From the NCBI GenBank assembly GCA_030770545.1, contig CM061091.1, positions 11,092,501 through 11,156,500 of the forward strand: 64,000 nucleotides of DNA, in the 5' to 3' direction. The notes beneath the pieces are model-generated. The model was not told where the DNA came from, searched no databases, and saw only the letters and a list, made by a program, of their open reading frames with translations. This DNA comes from Macropodus opercularis. Taxonomy: Eukaryota; Chordata; Actinopteri; Anabantiformes; Osphronemidae. The position numbers and the translations under genes were made by a program. Positions 34,617 through 47,538 of this stretch are shown in pieces (position 1 is the first letter of the stretch; every line of letters starts with the position of its first letter).

Positions 34617-37600
34617 TTAGTACTCTTCTTCAAGATCGTCATCCAAGTCGGAGAAATCAATAGACGGTCGGTTGTCTTGCACATCATCGTCACTTTCGCC
34701 GCGGGCAACTGTGATTCAGACACATTGCATTAATAAAACCAAAAGTGGATGATCTTCAGTACAGTGCAAAGCACAGAAAAGCTGGCGTCTAACAAGGCAA
34801 TTACAGAGGACGGCTGGCTTGCACTGATCAGTGAGTTTCTTTGAACAAACACAGAAGCGTGAGAGAAAGACAGAGTTACATACTTTCAAGATTGTCCATG
34901 TGTTCATGAAGAATTCTCACCAGGTTGAATAACTAGGTGAGAAAGGGAACAAGTGTCTCTCCAAGATATAAACACGGTATAAATCAGTGCTGAGCTGAGC
35001 ATTTCTCGTTTACTAAGAGCTGCACAACAAGTATATACTGGCTGCAGACTAATGTAACTTGGCAACAATTCAACACAAATGGCTGTTTCGTCCACAACAG
35101 AGAGACTATTTTTCAGACTAGCTGTAGGGCTGAATGAGCACTGTGTAAATCTATTAAGCGTCTGCTGTTCTCACCCCAGCTGCATCGACGGCTCCTAAGA
35201 CGTCAGAGAACCTCTGCTCACAGAAATGCAGCAGCACAACCAGATAGAGGCCACTGCTGATGAAGTCATCATATTCAGACTGTAGGGAGAAAAAAAATAA
35301 ATAAATAGTCTGCTTAGTTCTTGATTAGATTACAGCACACGCACATTTATAGTTAAAACTGACTAAAACTTAAAACTATGTGAGGAGAAGAAAAAAGAAA
35401 TTGTTTTCTTTACCAAGAAAAGTGAAAGACTCACCTGCACATGTGTCCTGTATAACTCCTGAATGTCAAAGTTGTCAATGTTCAAGCGCAGCTTCTCCTT
35501 GCAGAGTTCACATGTTGTGATGGCCTCAAGGTTTGTGCCTAATGAAAAAAAATGTAAACAAAAAAAAACAACACTACATCATTGACACTGAATGAGATTT
35601 GATATTACCATGGCCACCTCAGAACTACATTTACCTGAGCCGATTTTGGAACGTAGCCACCTTTTGATGCATTCTTGATGGACGTATTGCAGAGTTCCTG
35701 TGCAGCGGCAAGGCTGAATCAAGGGGTTGGATTCCTGCTCTTGCCCCATCTGGCAGATTCGGCACAAGTCACCTTCTTCCTCGTCAGAATCTTCAAGGAG
35801 CAGTCTAGAGCAGGAAGAAATAAAACCAGACCTTCTGCTTACGGTACCCTTTATTTTTGTAGGTAAACAGCCGTTTTAATATTTTGCGTGAATATTTTAG
35901 TAACTGCAAGGTGGACGCAAGGTTAGCAGTGATTTATTTTGATGAGACAAGTTATTTGCTTATTGCGTTAGAGATCAAATTGAATACCTCTCCTTGATCT
36001 TGCGCAGCTTCTCTTGATCCCTACTGGAAATGGACTTGTCCTTCTGGACATCCTGCTGGCTCTCAGCACCACTGACTGGAGCCACAGAAGCTGGGACGTT
36101 ACCATACACTGCCATTCTTCGCCGTGCTGCAAAACTAAGAGACGCATCTTCAAGCTCAGGTAAGGCTTCATCCTCAAGGCTACAAGGACAACCACGACCT
36201 GCTCCGAATGCCTCCAAACCAACTGCTCCTTCTTCTTCTTCGTCCTCTTCCTCCTCCTCATCATCATCATCATCATCGTCGTCTTGTGATGTTCTCTGCT
36301 CAAGGTCATCCCACCTTCTCAGCAAGTGTTGTGGGTGGCAGCCCTCTTCCAAGCCTGCAGATGCTGCTTGTGTGCTCTCATCCCTAGCGTGTCTCCTGAG
36401 ACGTGAGAGAAGGGGAGGACAGCGACCACGAAGGGAGGAGGAAAGCCAGGAGGAGCTGCTGCCTCCTCCGCTGCTGGTGTTACTGCTAATACTATTGCTA
36501 GACTCTCTCCAAGGTCTTTCCGTTCTGGACCGACCTAAAGCGCTACGATAGCCATCAGTGTTTTCTTTGATCGGGCCAAGTTCTGCTCTCCTACTTCTGA
36601 GGCTACTCAAGTTTGCGTCAGACCCTCCGACATCACAGTTCACGTTCGACTTCCTGGCTCCCTCGTCACCATCCCCAGACTCCCCACTAGTTGATGGACA
36701 GTCATCGTCAAGAGAGCGAACACTTGAAGATCCACTAGAGTCTTGACTTGAGCACCGTGAAAAGAGACGCGACAAAAGGCGCCTCGTGGTGCGACGGCCC
36801 TCGGGCTCGCCACCTTCAGGGGCTGGTCGCGGAGACGGCGTGGGCTCTGCTCTGGCCAAAGGTGTGGTGTACCAAGGGCTGTGAGAGGAGTACGAGGAGG
36901 AGCTATCTGAGGATTCAGAGTTTCCCGTTTGTTCCTGAGATGACGAGCGTGTGGACGAGCCATGCAAAAAGCGGGCTGTGGTTCTGTTGCTAAAATCACG
37001 TAAAAGAGGAGAAGACCGGTGAGAGGTGGAAGATGAGAGGTGTTGATTTAGGGTTCTCTCTCTAGCAGAGGAGGAGGCAGAGTTGGTAGTCTCTTTAGGC
37101 CGAGCACCCTGTGCATATGAGGAGACCGCCCTGTCTGTCCGATCTGAAATGAGGAGACAAGAGCGAGACTGATCAAGTCAAGTTGACGTAAACACACACA
37201 GTGGGTGTGTTTACGTCCTAAAAATGGCATACACAATGAAGAAGCAAATCCAGGAGTCCGAATTCTTCTTTCCTCCAAAGTCGAGACGCTGGGCTCATTT
37301 TTCAGCTCCTGCTCCCTCCTCGACAACAGAGGCTTTGCAGAGGAAGATGATGACCGCGAGAGTAAATGGCAAGAGCTCCATGATGAATCCAAAGCGTAAT
37401 GTTTATCACTTGTACCTGTACAGGAGCAGAACATAAAGTTATGTTGATGTTCAAGTTCTGGCTCTTTTTCAAAGTCAGATGCTGATGGCAATGATCAGAC
37501 CCTCACAGTAACAATGTCAACCAGTTGTTTAAAGGCTAAATATTTCTACCTACATATTAAAATGAACTAGGAAAGCCATCATTTCAGTCACAACCACTGC

Positions 37601-39484
37601 TAAAACTAAACCAGAACTTTGTCCTTACTTGAACTGCAAGTCTGCGTTTGAGACTTAAAAGCCAACTTTCCATTCCACAGTAACTGCGTTGGACTGAATA
37701 CGTTTCTCAAAAAGAAGCAAGTCTCTCTGCACTACTGACGGCCCGGCAGTGTTGAGCAACTGGATGATCCAACAGGACCAGAGAACATTAAGACAAGTGT
37801 TCAAATCAGTTGAATACTCTACTGAACAATGTTTACTTTCTACAATTTACCTCTGCCACTGCTGGGCCCATTACTGGAATAGGTTGAACCAGTAACCGAG
37901 GTGCTGGCTGGTCTTGAGTACAGTCCTCGGTTACTGTACGACAGCTTGGCCCGTTTAGAATCACTGTCATCACTGGTGTTCAACAGACCTGAGCACATGC
38001 GCAACCTCCCCTCAGAATCAGTCTGAGAAATATCAAGAAAAACAAAAAAATAAGATTATATTCCATAATAATATACAATATATACACACAAAAACAGGAC
38101 AAGTCCAGTACCACTTTGTTCCTGCTACTGAGAGAGGATTCAGCCCACGGACGGTCGTACGATCTGCTAGAGGATGTCAGAGAAGAGGGCAGCTTCCACC
38201 TGGCGGAGCGACTGTCAGAGCTGTAGTCTCTGGATGAACTCAGGAGACGGGAACTCTTTAAAACACATAGGGCTAGTTAGCAAGAAAGACTGTGTTTGTT
38301 GTGTTTTAGTGGAGGGGAAATCTGTACTGGTATTGTGACACCATGATTTGTTTGCAGCTTGTGCTCTACTGGCATAAGCAAATGTTAGGACGCTAATCCT
38401 TCCTGCCAACAGTGTCACCGCTTTGGGGCCATAATAAACCAAGAAATTTAATAAGACAGAAAGGTCATTAAAAAAAAAAAAACCCAAAGCAAACAGATTA
38501 TTACTACAACTAGTCAATTGACACAAATGTAATTTTCACCCTTCTTTGTCCCGGGAAAAGATAATTAAAAGGATAATACAATGTGACTGTGTCTCTTTGG
38601 ACATACAGTAGCTTGGACTCTTCTGGAAAGAACAGGAACAACCAGGTAGAGACCAGGCCTACAGTAACACAATCTTCAGAGATGGGTCAGGACTGAAATA
38701 CACACGTGTGCTAAGGAATCTAGGCTGTTCTATAAATAGACCTCTAAAGTGTCTGCTATTGCGCCACTGAGGTACAGCTACTGTATCGGGCTCCTAAGGG
38801 ATCCTGTAAGAAAAGAGCTTTCCTGAATACACTACTGACACACGACTAAAGCCTGGAGTGCAAAGCCTTAACTTAAAAGTTATAATGCAAATATCAATCA
38901 TAACAATAAATCTGAACACACACTCTTTCAGATTACGCCATTATGTTTTATACAACACTATGATGTATGATTGCCATGGCATATCAGGGCAGCAATAGGT
39001 GAAGCTGGTGCCACGTACAATGACCAGACATATAAAGCAAACCTTATGTGGAACCACAGCTAATAGAAAACTTGTTTTTCCAACCCTTCCTGTCCCAAAG
39101 CTGGTTACCTGGGTTTGGAGTGTTAAGCCAGTCACAAGCTATAAACGCATGAATCTTTGGAAAAACAAACAGGGTTGTGGCTCTTAAGGACCAGCATTAC
39201 CACGCCAGCATGCTGGAATTCAAAGCGGAGGGTGTGCCCGGCATAAAATTATGCAACAACAGGTATGGTTCGTGGCATTTATGTCGTCACCCTACCTGTG
39301 TATCCAAATCTGCCTTATACGCTGGTGACGCCCTCGGGAAGCCGTCATTACTCAGCACTGTGTTCCGACTATATATTGAACTGGAGCCTAGCGATGATGA
39401 GGAGGAGACCGACGAATTTGGTGCATAGGACGACCTTGAGCTGGACAGACAAAAAGGAAGTCTGCGAGACCTGGAGTCCATCAT
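34617..39484 (-). CDS. march7: E3 ubiquitin-protein ligase MARCHF7 (RING-CH type)
   Basis: This is a RING-CH ubiquitin ligase of the MARCH family, cytosolic/nuclear and without membrane helices. Coding exons (5'→3' on the minus strand) are 39484–39296, 38255–38112, 38022–37851, 37415–37215, 37143–35988, 35804–35635, 35538–35435, 35279–35175, 34932–34884 and 34708–34617. That is 2382 bp, about 793 residues (human 704). The N-terminal 600 residues are Ser/Arg-rich and poorly ordered. They hold family blocks such as GRRTTRRLLSRLFSR and WLSSSLRGRCPPL. The RING-CH finger (about 635–690) shows CRIC, CRC, VHQEC and CELC, spread over two exons. The conserved FISSGLYLVVLLHFCEQ block follows, and the C-terminus is acidic. 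The start is the first of two adjacent ATGs (39484). An 18-residue Asp/Glu run sits before the finger. It is tail-to-tail with ly75, as expected from human 2q24 order. Confidence 0.94.
35435..35804 (-). other. march7: march7 RING-CH finger exons
   Basis: Exon 35804–35635 encodes LCRIC, then PCRCTG, then YVHQEC and KRWLR. Exon 35538–35435 supplies the last zinc pair CELC. The ligand order is C4HC3 (RING-CH), which recruits E2 enzymes. All eight expected zinc ligands are present. Confidence 0.93.
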
Positions 39485-40179
39485 GGATTGCCTTGAACCT
39501 TGTAAGAGAAATCTGGGAAAGGGAAATGCATCACATCATTATAAAACCTAACGCGCTTTGACACTGTGGCCCTAATGGAACAACGCAGTCCAGTTGTGCC
39601 ATCGGGAAGCAAATAAAACACTTGTTACTCTGCACAAGGACAAGACAGAACGTGTACATGGACCTTTACGCTAGATGCAGTGTTAACAAAGCCCTGTGTC
39701 TATCGCGTCAACTCTTGGTGGGGTGGGGTGCAAGCAAGTGCGACTTGCTGACGGAGAACATGTGACAGCGTGTCTGTAAACACTAAAACCTGCCACCACA
39801 CTTCCTGGATTCGATGTCAAAGTCACAGTGGCTATCTTTGGGACCGTGAACTCCTTCACATGAACACGACACCGGGAAGCAAAGAGCAGCACGGTGTGCA
39901 AGATATAAATAAAATCCTGACAGATTGTATTATTAAGCTATGTTGTCAAAGTGCGCTATTTGCTGTTGACTTGAAAGCCGGGTTTACCAGTGTCCCTGAA
40001 AGCGACATATAGTGGGTTACTGATACAGATCCACGAACGCTGGCTACGTTGCCTTCAAGGTACTGTCTCAAACAAAGTAACACACAAGGAATCTTTGAGA
40101 GGTATGTTAAATAAAGACAAGCTTTCGCCTTTTGTGCATAGAACACTTGTTGTTGCTAAGCACCTTAGTTGAATACGCA

Positions 40180-40900
40180 GGCTCAGAAGATTACTCGCTT
40201 ACTTTTAACAGCCTGGCCTTGTATTGACCGTCTTCTACTTCACTGATTATCCACAAAGCGCATATAGCAAATATGACCTCAGCTGACGGACTAAGGCTGA
40301 GCGAGCCATTAAACTGTTAGCCTCGTTCTCGCCAACTCTACCTGCTCTAAACGCTCCGTCATCGTTGTTTTTAGCAAAAGATCGGGGAGGCAGCTTGCTA
40401 CCGCTACTTGCACAGGAAGACAACACAGTTTAGCGCTGGGTTAACGCTGATGATAGCTTAAAAACAAACAAAACGATGACTGGCTAATGCAGAGCCACCG
40501 GCGGAACAACATCGTGAATATTGATAAACGAGCCGTCGCTACGACTTGAACTCCTCAGGGTGTGCGGCGGTTCAGGTGTCACGGGAGAGTTTAGAGATTG
40601 TTTTCCTGGCGACTGGGCAGAGCTAGCTAAGTAACGCTAGCTGCAAGCTAACGTTAGCTGGTATTAAGAAGTCCCGCAACGTTCGATAACACTCATCCTA
40701 ACATTAACGGATGTTTGTTGTATGAATTTCCACTAGCCACGAACTAAATTTGCAATGGCTACTGTGCTACCACAGCGCAATACCACACACGTCCTCACCT
40801 GTGACTTCGGCGTCTCTAGCACAACGGGAGCGATGGCGTCTGTGTTGTGGACACCACGGGTCAGCTGATCTGCTCTGACGGAAGAAGGCGGTGTGCAGTT
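40180..40900 (-). promoter_or_regulatory. march7: march7 promoter / CpG-rich block with untranslated first exon
   Basis: A GC- and CpG-richer block surrounds a minus-strand donor (CAG|GTGAGG) whose exon begins at 40799 and extends up to roughly 40870–40900. The next exon would be 39498, where the 5' UTR continues 14 bp to the start codon. The transcription start is not precisely locatable. No TATA box is seen. Confidence 0.5.
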
Positions 40901-41779
40901 GGTTTATATCTCATCGTGCACATCGTTCGTCCACGTTTTAGGTAAAAACAAACACGTTTTCTAATTGTGTGTCACAATTAATATCCGTGTAGAATAAACA
41001 CAGTCGTGAAAAAACTGCAAGTCTAACTTTGTTACCACTTACATGTCCAGGTTAAACAACTCCCCCAAGTGGAGCATCAGTAATGTTTTATATTCTTTCT
41101 CGGGCTGTTTGTGGGGATTTTGCGTCTATTTTTGTTTAGTTTGTTTCTGTTTTTGGCCATTGATTGATCATCATTTAGGGTTATTGTGTTTTGTGTGAGT
41201 GACTCAACATGTCTTAGTGGTAGCTTTGTCTTTTACTTCAGCTTTTTCAAAGTAATGACTAACATTTAACCTCCTCTGACCTGAGCTTTGACACCCAAAA
41301 GTCGTACCTGCTTATCTTATCTGTATAGGAAATACATCACATTTGATGTTGTAATTTGTTATTTTTAATCTTCCACAAATGCAATGACAAAACCATTAAA
41401 CATTTTGAATGAACAAATTAAACTTCTAAATTGTAGCAGTTTTAGACTTGATGTATTAGCCCATTTGCTGGTTTGGTTAAATAAGAAATAAAATTTCTAC
41501 TAGATTCGATATCTAAATATCTGTCACATATACAATATCTTATATGCACCACTCATTGAAGTTAAACTAATAGGGACTTTACTGACTAAGTAATGAACAC
41601 AGAAACACATGTGAGACTTGATACGGTCATTGCCAACACTATGTTAATTCTAAAATATGGATAGAACTGTCATGGTGTGTTCAAGGTGTAGGGTTAGGTT
41701 AGTAAACATAGACACATATCAGTATCTGGGTCATCTGCAAGATAGGTGCATGTTCTATAAACACGTTATTGTCCAGGGC

Positions 41780-41787
41780 TGACGTCA
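41780..41787. promoter_or_regulatory. perfect CRE palindrome (TGACGTCA)
   Basis: A full 8-bp CREB/ATF palindrome lies 26 bp upstream of the putative CTCF site. Use as a regulatory site is inferred. Confidence 0.35.
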
Positions 41788-41812
41788 TTGTGAAAGCCAA
41801 GGGAAAGTGTAG

Positions 41813-41826
41813 CCACTAGATGGCGC
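41813..41826 (+). promoter_or_regulatory. putative CTCF-binding site
   Basis: The 14-mer CCACTAGATGGCGC matches the core CTCF consensus CCASYAGRKGGCRS at every position. It lies about 0.95 kb beyond the march7 promoter, in the march7–baz2b interval. Occupancy is inferred. Confidence 0.5.
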
Positions 41827-42566
41827 CGTAGTTCGCAGTTTTCCTACCAGCTTCGTCGGAGAAGTCAGTTTAGCCGCACTATTATTTGCATGCCAGAACT
41901 TGGTGTTTGTTTAGTCGGGGGATGGGGCAATTAAAGTCAATTTTATCAGGTTTAATTAGATTACATTTGATCTCATCATCATAGTAAATCCAGGATTAGG
42001 GATTCATATGATTTGCATAGTTTAACTTACGTCTAAATAATAGACCTCGGCTAGCACTGATCAGAGATCAGTATAAAAATGATTTTCCTTCGTTTTGTTT
42101 TCCTGTTGTTGATATTATAGACGTGATTTTGTTCTTTTCCCCAACACAATTAATTTATCATCTAAAGCTGTAACTCACTGAATCTATGTGAAGTGTGTGT
42201 GGGTCCTGGAAGGTCAGTCTGGAGCACTGTTGCACATCAGATGCATGATAATGCGAAGGTCAACAAGATACTCATCACGCCTGGCAAAGTGTCGCACTTA
42301 AAAGACCCAGTGATCCATTGTACTGTGAGGTTCGTCGCATGTATACACAACAGTGAACAGTGATCAAACCGAGTGTAAATCTACCTAAGGCTAACAGAAC
42401 AAGAGGTGAAGGAGAAACAGAGGCTGAAAGGGATAAATATAGGAGGGTGGTGCTGCAGATTAATTGCTGACAAAAAGGACGCATGACCTAGACAAATTAG
42501 AAAGTGCAGGGTCTGGTGAGTTGGGGAGGAGGCTGCTCAACCCAATTGCGGGTGTGCGGGGCAATG

Positions 42567-42592
42567 CCCCCCCCCCCCCCACACACACACAC
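42567..42592. repeat. poly-C tract followed by (AC)n
   Basis: Fourteen C followed by six AC units. Homopolymers of this kind are prone to assembly length error. Confidence 0.9.
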
Positions 42593-42981
42593 CCTGCCAC
42601 CACCACACCCCCTTCCTCTTCCTTTAAGCACAGGGGTCTGTGCACTGCTACGTGAAGAGAGACTACACGCTCTCCTCCCCCAGTGCCGCTGATAGGATGA
42701 TAATGGAGCATTCCTTAGAGCTGTTTCTCATTCATGCTAGCTGTGACAAGGGAGGAACATGTTTTTTTTTTCCACTGGGGGCAGCTAACTCTCTCAGCTG
42801 AGACCATGGGCATGTAACCTGAGATTTGCACACAGTGCTCTCCTCTCGGATTCACTTATTTATGTGCTCAGGTATGAGATGTATATTTATCTGTCTCTCT
42901 GAGCTGTTGTTCATTTATTCCAGCTGTCCAGCTTGAATGTATGGAACAGTAGAAGATGTAATACTGCAGATTAGTGGTGGA

Positions 42982-42999
42982 CCCCCCCCCCCCCCCCCC
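42982..42999. repeat. poly-C tract (18 C)
   Basis: Eighteen consecutive cytosines in the march7–baz2b interval. Confidence 0.95.
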
Positions 43000-43318
43000 G
43001 CTGCCCCTCAGGTTTCTACTGACCTGTGATTAACAAATGCAATCCTAACCACTTTTTAAAGATAACCACAAAAATATGACCATCATTGTAAAGTTTCAAA
43101 TACAGTGTCAGTAGGACTCTAGGCGTTTCACACCACGGTCACAAAATTGACTTTACCTCAAACACTAAACCACAGAATAACTGCAAGAATGTCTGGATTT
43201 GTCCAACACTGTGTAATCACAAAGGAATGTCCTGAGACATTTGTGCTTTTCCTCTACAAGACCCCTCTTTTCCCACGGCTCGTCCAGGTCTTGAGAATCT
43301 GTTTCCTCTTGCTCCATC

Positions 43319-43372
43319 TCCCTCCCTCTGTCTCTTTTCCTCTCGCTCTCTCTCTCCCTCTCTCTGCTTCTG
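43319..43372. repeat. CT-rich low-complexity tract
   Basis: Imperfect CTCT/CCCT repeats. The apparent Arg/Glu-rich reading frame on the other strand comes from this repeat. Confidence 0.85.
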
Positions 43373-45840
43373 GAGACACACAGAATACCACAAAGGCTGG
43401 TTTTATAGGAGAAATACAATACAAGCTCAGTGTCTTCAAGATCACAAAGAGTCCATGCCTTCTGAGAAACCCCTAGAAAAGGAACAGATTTGCGAAAAAC
43501 AAACACCAAGCGCTCAGCAGAGTTGCGTGAACTTGCTAAGCACGTGTTGTTGATTGTTGTCTATGTTGTGTTGCGCTCAGTAACCTGTTGTCAACGTCCA
43601 GCCTGTGCAAGTCTTTTGGAAAGACAATTTATTACCATTATCATTTTTACATTTGGTTGATCACCACTTCATGACCATGTTAACTAGTGTGAGTGCCTTA
43701 AATACAGGACGGAAGACATAACATCTGAATAGATCAGTAGCAGTGGTGAAAAGAAGCAGGGCCACATGTGTTAACACTTTAGGTCACATGTTTGAGGGGC
43801 ACCATCTAAAAGCTTGTGAGCTATTTTCAGATGTTCCCCTCTCCCTTGTAAGCTTTTATTTTTTATTTCAATTTGCATGTTTCACACCAACCAGCGCGTC
43901 GTTCGCCCAATCCACGGAAGGAATGATCACAATTCTTCAATTAGCCACTTTTAGCAGAGCAGTGTTTTACTTCACACATCCACTAAAAGGCTTTTCCGAG
44001 GATTCAAAGAACATTTGTTGGTCTTAATGTTCCCCAGACACAAAGTGACATCTGCCTCCCTCCCCTACATGCCTGCTGCTCTTTGTTCATGAGAGCACTG
44101 AGGGGAGAGCACATTGAAGGCAACGATGATGTCACCATTGTGATCATTACGGTGCTGTGTGGCGCCCTATTTTTGACCAGGCGTCACTGAGGGCAGACCA
44201 GAATTTGCCTGCGCATCGCCAGGAGGAACACTGACCTGCCAGTATTAATTAACGCAGGGCCTGTTTTTGTCAGGCCTAAAACGGTCCTAATACCACCCCC
44301 ACAGGTCTGACCTGACGATTTGGTTTAGTTTGAGTTAGATTCATTTTGTTAAGCATTGCAAAAGATATTCACATTTCCTTATGTTCTCTAGTCTATTTCT
44401 TTAATGCACATGGGGTGTTTTTTTAGCGCTATTAAACCTGAATGCTTTATTTATTGCTGTTCGGTTACTAATCACTATTCCTGCCCAGCTGCATCTACAC
44501 TCCATTTCAATGCTGAATAATTTATTTTGCCAATCACATAAATTAATAGAGACTGTGTATTATTCAATTAACACAGTCACACTAATAGAAATACACACAC
44601 TGGATTTTTTTTAACTGTATAGCAATTTGCCTCGAGGCAAAAGTGCGTGTTCATTCAAATGACACTTGTAATATTACTATGGTATACACTGGCAGAGCAT
44701 CACTGTGAATTAGTCATTATTATTATTACTGCATACACAACTTGGGTTTGAGCTGTAGGAGACCGTGTTCTCTGTGTTCCACCGTACTTTATTCATAATG
44801 AAACTTTCAAACGTGCAGGTGTGACTCTCACTGACAGATGTTGCCACCTTCTGACTGTGGGTTTCCAGCTTTTTGTCACCCTGAGCACCAAGGGACTACA
44901 TTATATATATTTTTCATGGTAGTTATGTAACAAGTGTTGTGTGATGCAGTTTTTCAAGAATCAAGAATTCGCTCCCGTCAGAATCTGAGATGCTGATGAG
45001 TCCATACAGGTGTAGTTTCTGACGTTGTTACTGTCACAAATAATGTACAGTATATAAGCTGTCAACTGATCCCTGCTGATTTGCTGTTTGTGTTTTTACT
45101 TTTAGCATATTAACAGACAGCTGTAGGGATCTAAGTGTCTTCCTGAACGCATAAAGCTTTTGGGTGAAGATTGGAATCACTCACAAGCAGGTTTGGAGGC
45201 AGATAAACTGTCTGTCTATTATTATTCTGAGAATGTCTTAGATAATACAAGAATCTATTAATTTTCAGATGAGTGATTGATATTGTGGACATTTTAAGGC
45301 ATTTCTAATTAGATCCACCTTAACAATTAATATTTTAACAATAAGAAATTCATACTTTTTATTGCACTTCCATGTATTTGGCACATGTTTATAATCCTGC
45401 ATTAAAATGTCTTTTTTTTATACATTTAAACTTAAACAGATCATTAATAGTATTACTGAGATTATTTGATATCACTCATCAAATTGTGACACACACCATG
45501 TCCCTTTTTCTGAAAGCTAAAACACACGGATAATAAAAAGATGCGACTTCATGTTTTTTATGCCTCCAAACGCTGAACAACAACCGCTGGCTTACATGCT
45601 GATTAAAAGGAGCAAAGAAACTGACCAGCATTATGTATGTGCACATCATATCTAAAGGGGGGTGGGGGGGGGGATCTCTTTTTATACATTTTATAATAGC
45701 TCTTAGGGTTTATATGCAGTTCAAACACACCTCTAGGATGAAAAAGCTTGTTCAGTAGATTGATTTTTAAAGGCCTTAACGTACTTAGTGTGAAAATGGC
45801 TTACATTGGATGCGTAGACATCTTTCTGCATTTAAATGGA

Positions 45841-45870
45841 ATTCTAAGGTCTAATTATAGACCTTAGAAT
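45841..45870. repeat. perfect 13-bp inverted repeat
   Basis: ATTCTAAGGTCTA, a 4-nt ATTA centre and its exact reverse complement. It could form a hairpin or cruciform. Confidence 0.9.
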
Positions 45871-47500
45871 GAAAGTAGCGTTTTGATGTGTATTTGCATC
45901 AAATCTTTATTCAGATTATTTCCTTAGTTACGTTCAAATGCTCACATATATGTCTGGCACTGGCATGTAAATACACGTGTTTAAAAGGTCCAGTGTTTAA
46001 TTTGACATCAATATATACACAGATACTCTGTTAGTTAATATATATGCTTCACTGTTTCACATGTGGTTGTGTCTGAGTTATACATGCAGCTGTTCCAATT
46101 TCACTTTTGCTGAATAATCATCCTGTAGCTACAATATGCTTAGTCTGTAACAGCAATGATAATAGGTTTTCATTTTGACCTGTATTCAGATATTTTTAAA
46201 AAATGTAACAAATATACACAGTTTTCATATTATTCTCGCACATCCTCATGTCTAAGATAAATAGGTAAATTGATTTGTTCTTGTTCTGCTGTAAAAGTGA
46301 GAATCTCTTCATAGAAACAATCACTATACTTTATTTGTTGTTGTCAACTTCCTGTTCTCATAAATAAGTTTCTCTTTTTCCTGATCACTGATGTTTTCAA
46401 CAGAGAAGAAATATATTGCATAAAATCCCCTTCGGTTTCAACATGACTCTGGCAACACTGCCTTTTTTTTTAACAGCTGACTGTCGCTGCACGCTCACGC
46501 ATTTAAGCGCAACATCCCCTCAGTAAAGAAAGTCAAATGTTGTTCATACTAGATGCTAAACCTGTCAGATTAGTTTTGAACTCTGCTTTAAGCGCAGGAC
46601 ATGGTTAACAATAGTTTTTCTTCCTATTTTTGGTGAATCTCAAACTTTTCATGTTATTAATTGCCATCACTTGTTCTGTCTGCAGAAAATGAACAGCGTT
46701 AAATCTTCAGTGACTGTTTTGCCCACAGTGATGTCTGTCAATATGAGCTGAGATCCCCCTGGATTAGCATTTGAGTGGAATCTCGTGAAAGGTAGCTTTG
46801 CATTACAAATAATTAGCGGGTGACTTACTAGAAGTGGGTTCACAATTCACTGAATGGCATGAATGTTTCTTCTTTTCCAGGTAATCGCTAAGCAGTGTTA
46901 TTGTCAACAACGGATTGTATAAACTTTCTGGTAAGAACATGGGCGTTAAAGAGGCTGACTGACGTTACAACTGCACAACACTGATAAGTAACATCACGCT
47001 TTCTATGTGGGTCAGAGAAGACAGATGAAGCCCGTGAAACCTCATGATAATGCAAAACGTGCAGCACAACACACACTTATCTATCAAAGTATTGTCTAGT
47101 TTCGAAGATTTGTGTTAGCTGTAGTGGACAGAAATCAAAGCTAGTTATGCGCACGCTATGATAAAGTAATGCAGTGAAGCTTGAAATTCCTTCAAGTGTG
47201 AAAGTCATTTCCCTTGAAAAAATCCCCTCAGCTTCATCTGCCACGAAATGCAGAATAAGAGAAACTGCAGTCACAGAATGTAAATAATGTCTCTTTGTGT
47301 GTTCAACAGTTCTTCTCTGTGTCTTTTTTTGTCCCTACGAGTGGGAAAAATCCATTCCTTTTATTTAAGTATTATTATATTAAAGTTAATTGAATTATAA
47401 AAATAAGTGTATGGTTAACTGTAGTCAGCTGTGTTTAACAGCAGGGTTCCTCCAGGGTGATATTCATATCGACTGGAAGGAAAATACTAGGTTGATTACC

Positions 47501-47538
47501 TTTGCTAAATCCCTGCACTTAAGTGCAGATTTAGCAAA
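47501..47538. repeat. long palindrome with 2-nt bulge
   Basis: Arms TTTGCTAAAT(CC)CTGCACTT and AAGTGCAGATTTAGCAAA pair over 18 bp, with no loop and only one CC bulge. The flanking sequence is unremarkable. Confidence 0.88.

Noticed and set aside
36030..36551. Ser-rich open frame opposite march7
   Set aside because: It is the antisense shadow of the large march7 exon; the Ser run is the reverse of the Asp/Glu codon repeat.
43165..43509. Arg/Glu-rich open frame on the - strand
   Set aside because: The charged part is produced by a CT-rich simple repeat; there are no splice signals or family match.
44841..44855. Reverse-strand CTCF-like word
   Set aside because: At least two consensus positions are wrong, so support is too weak.
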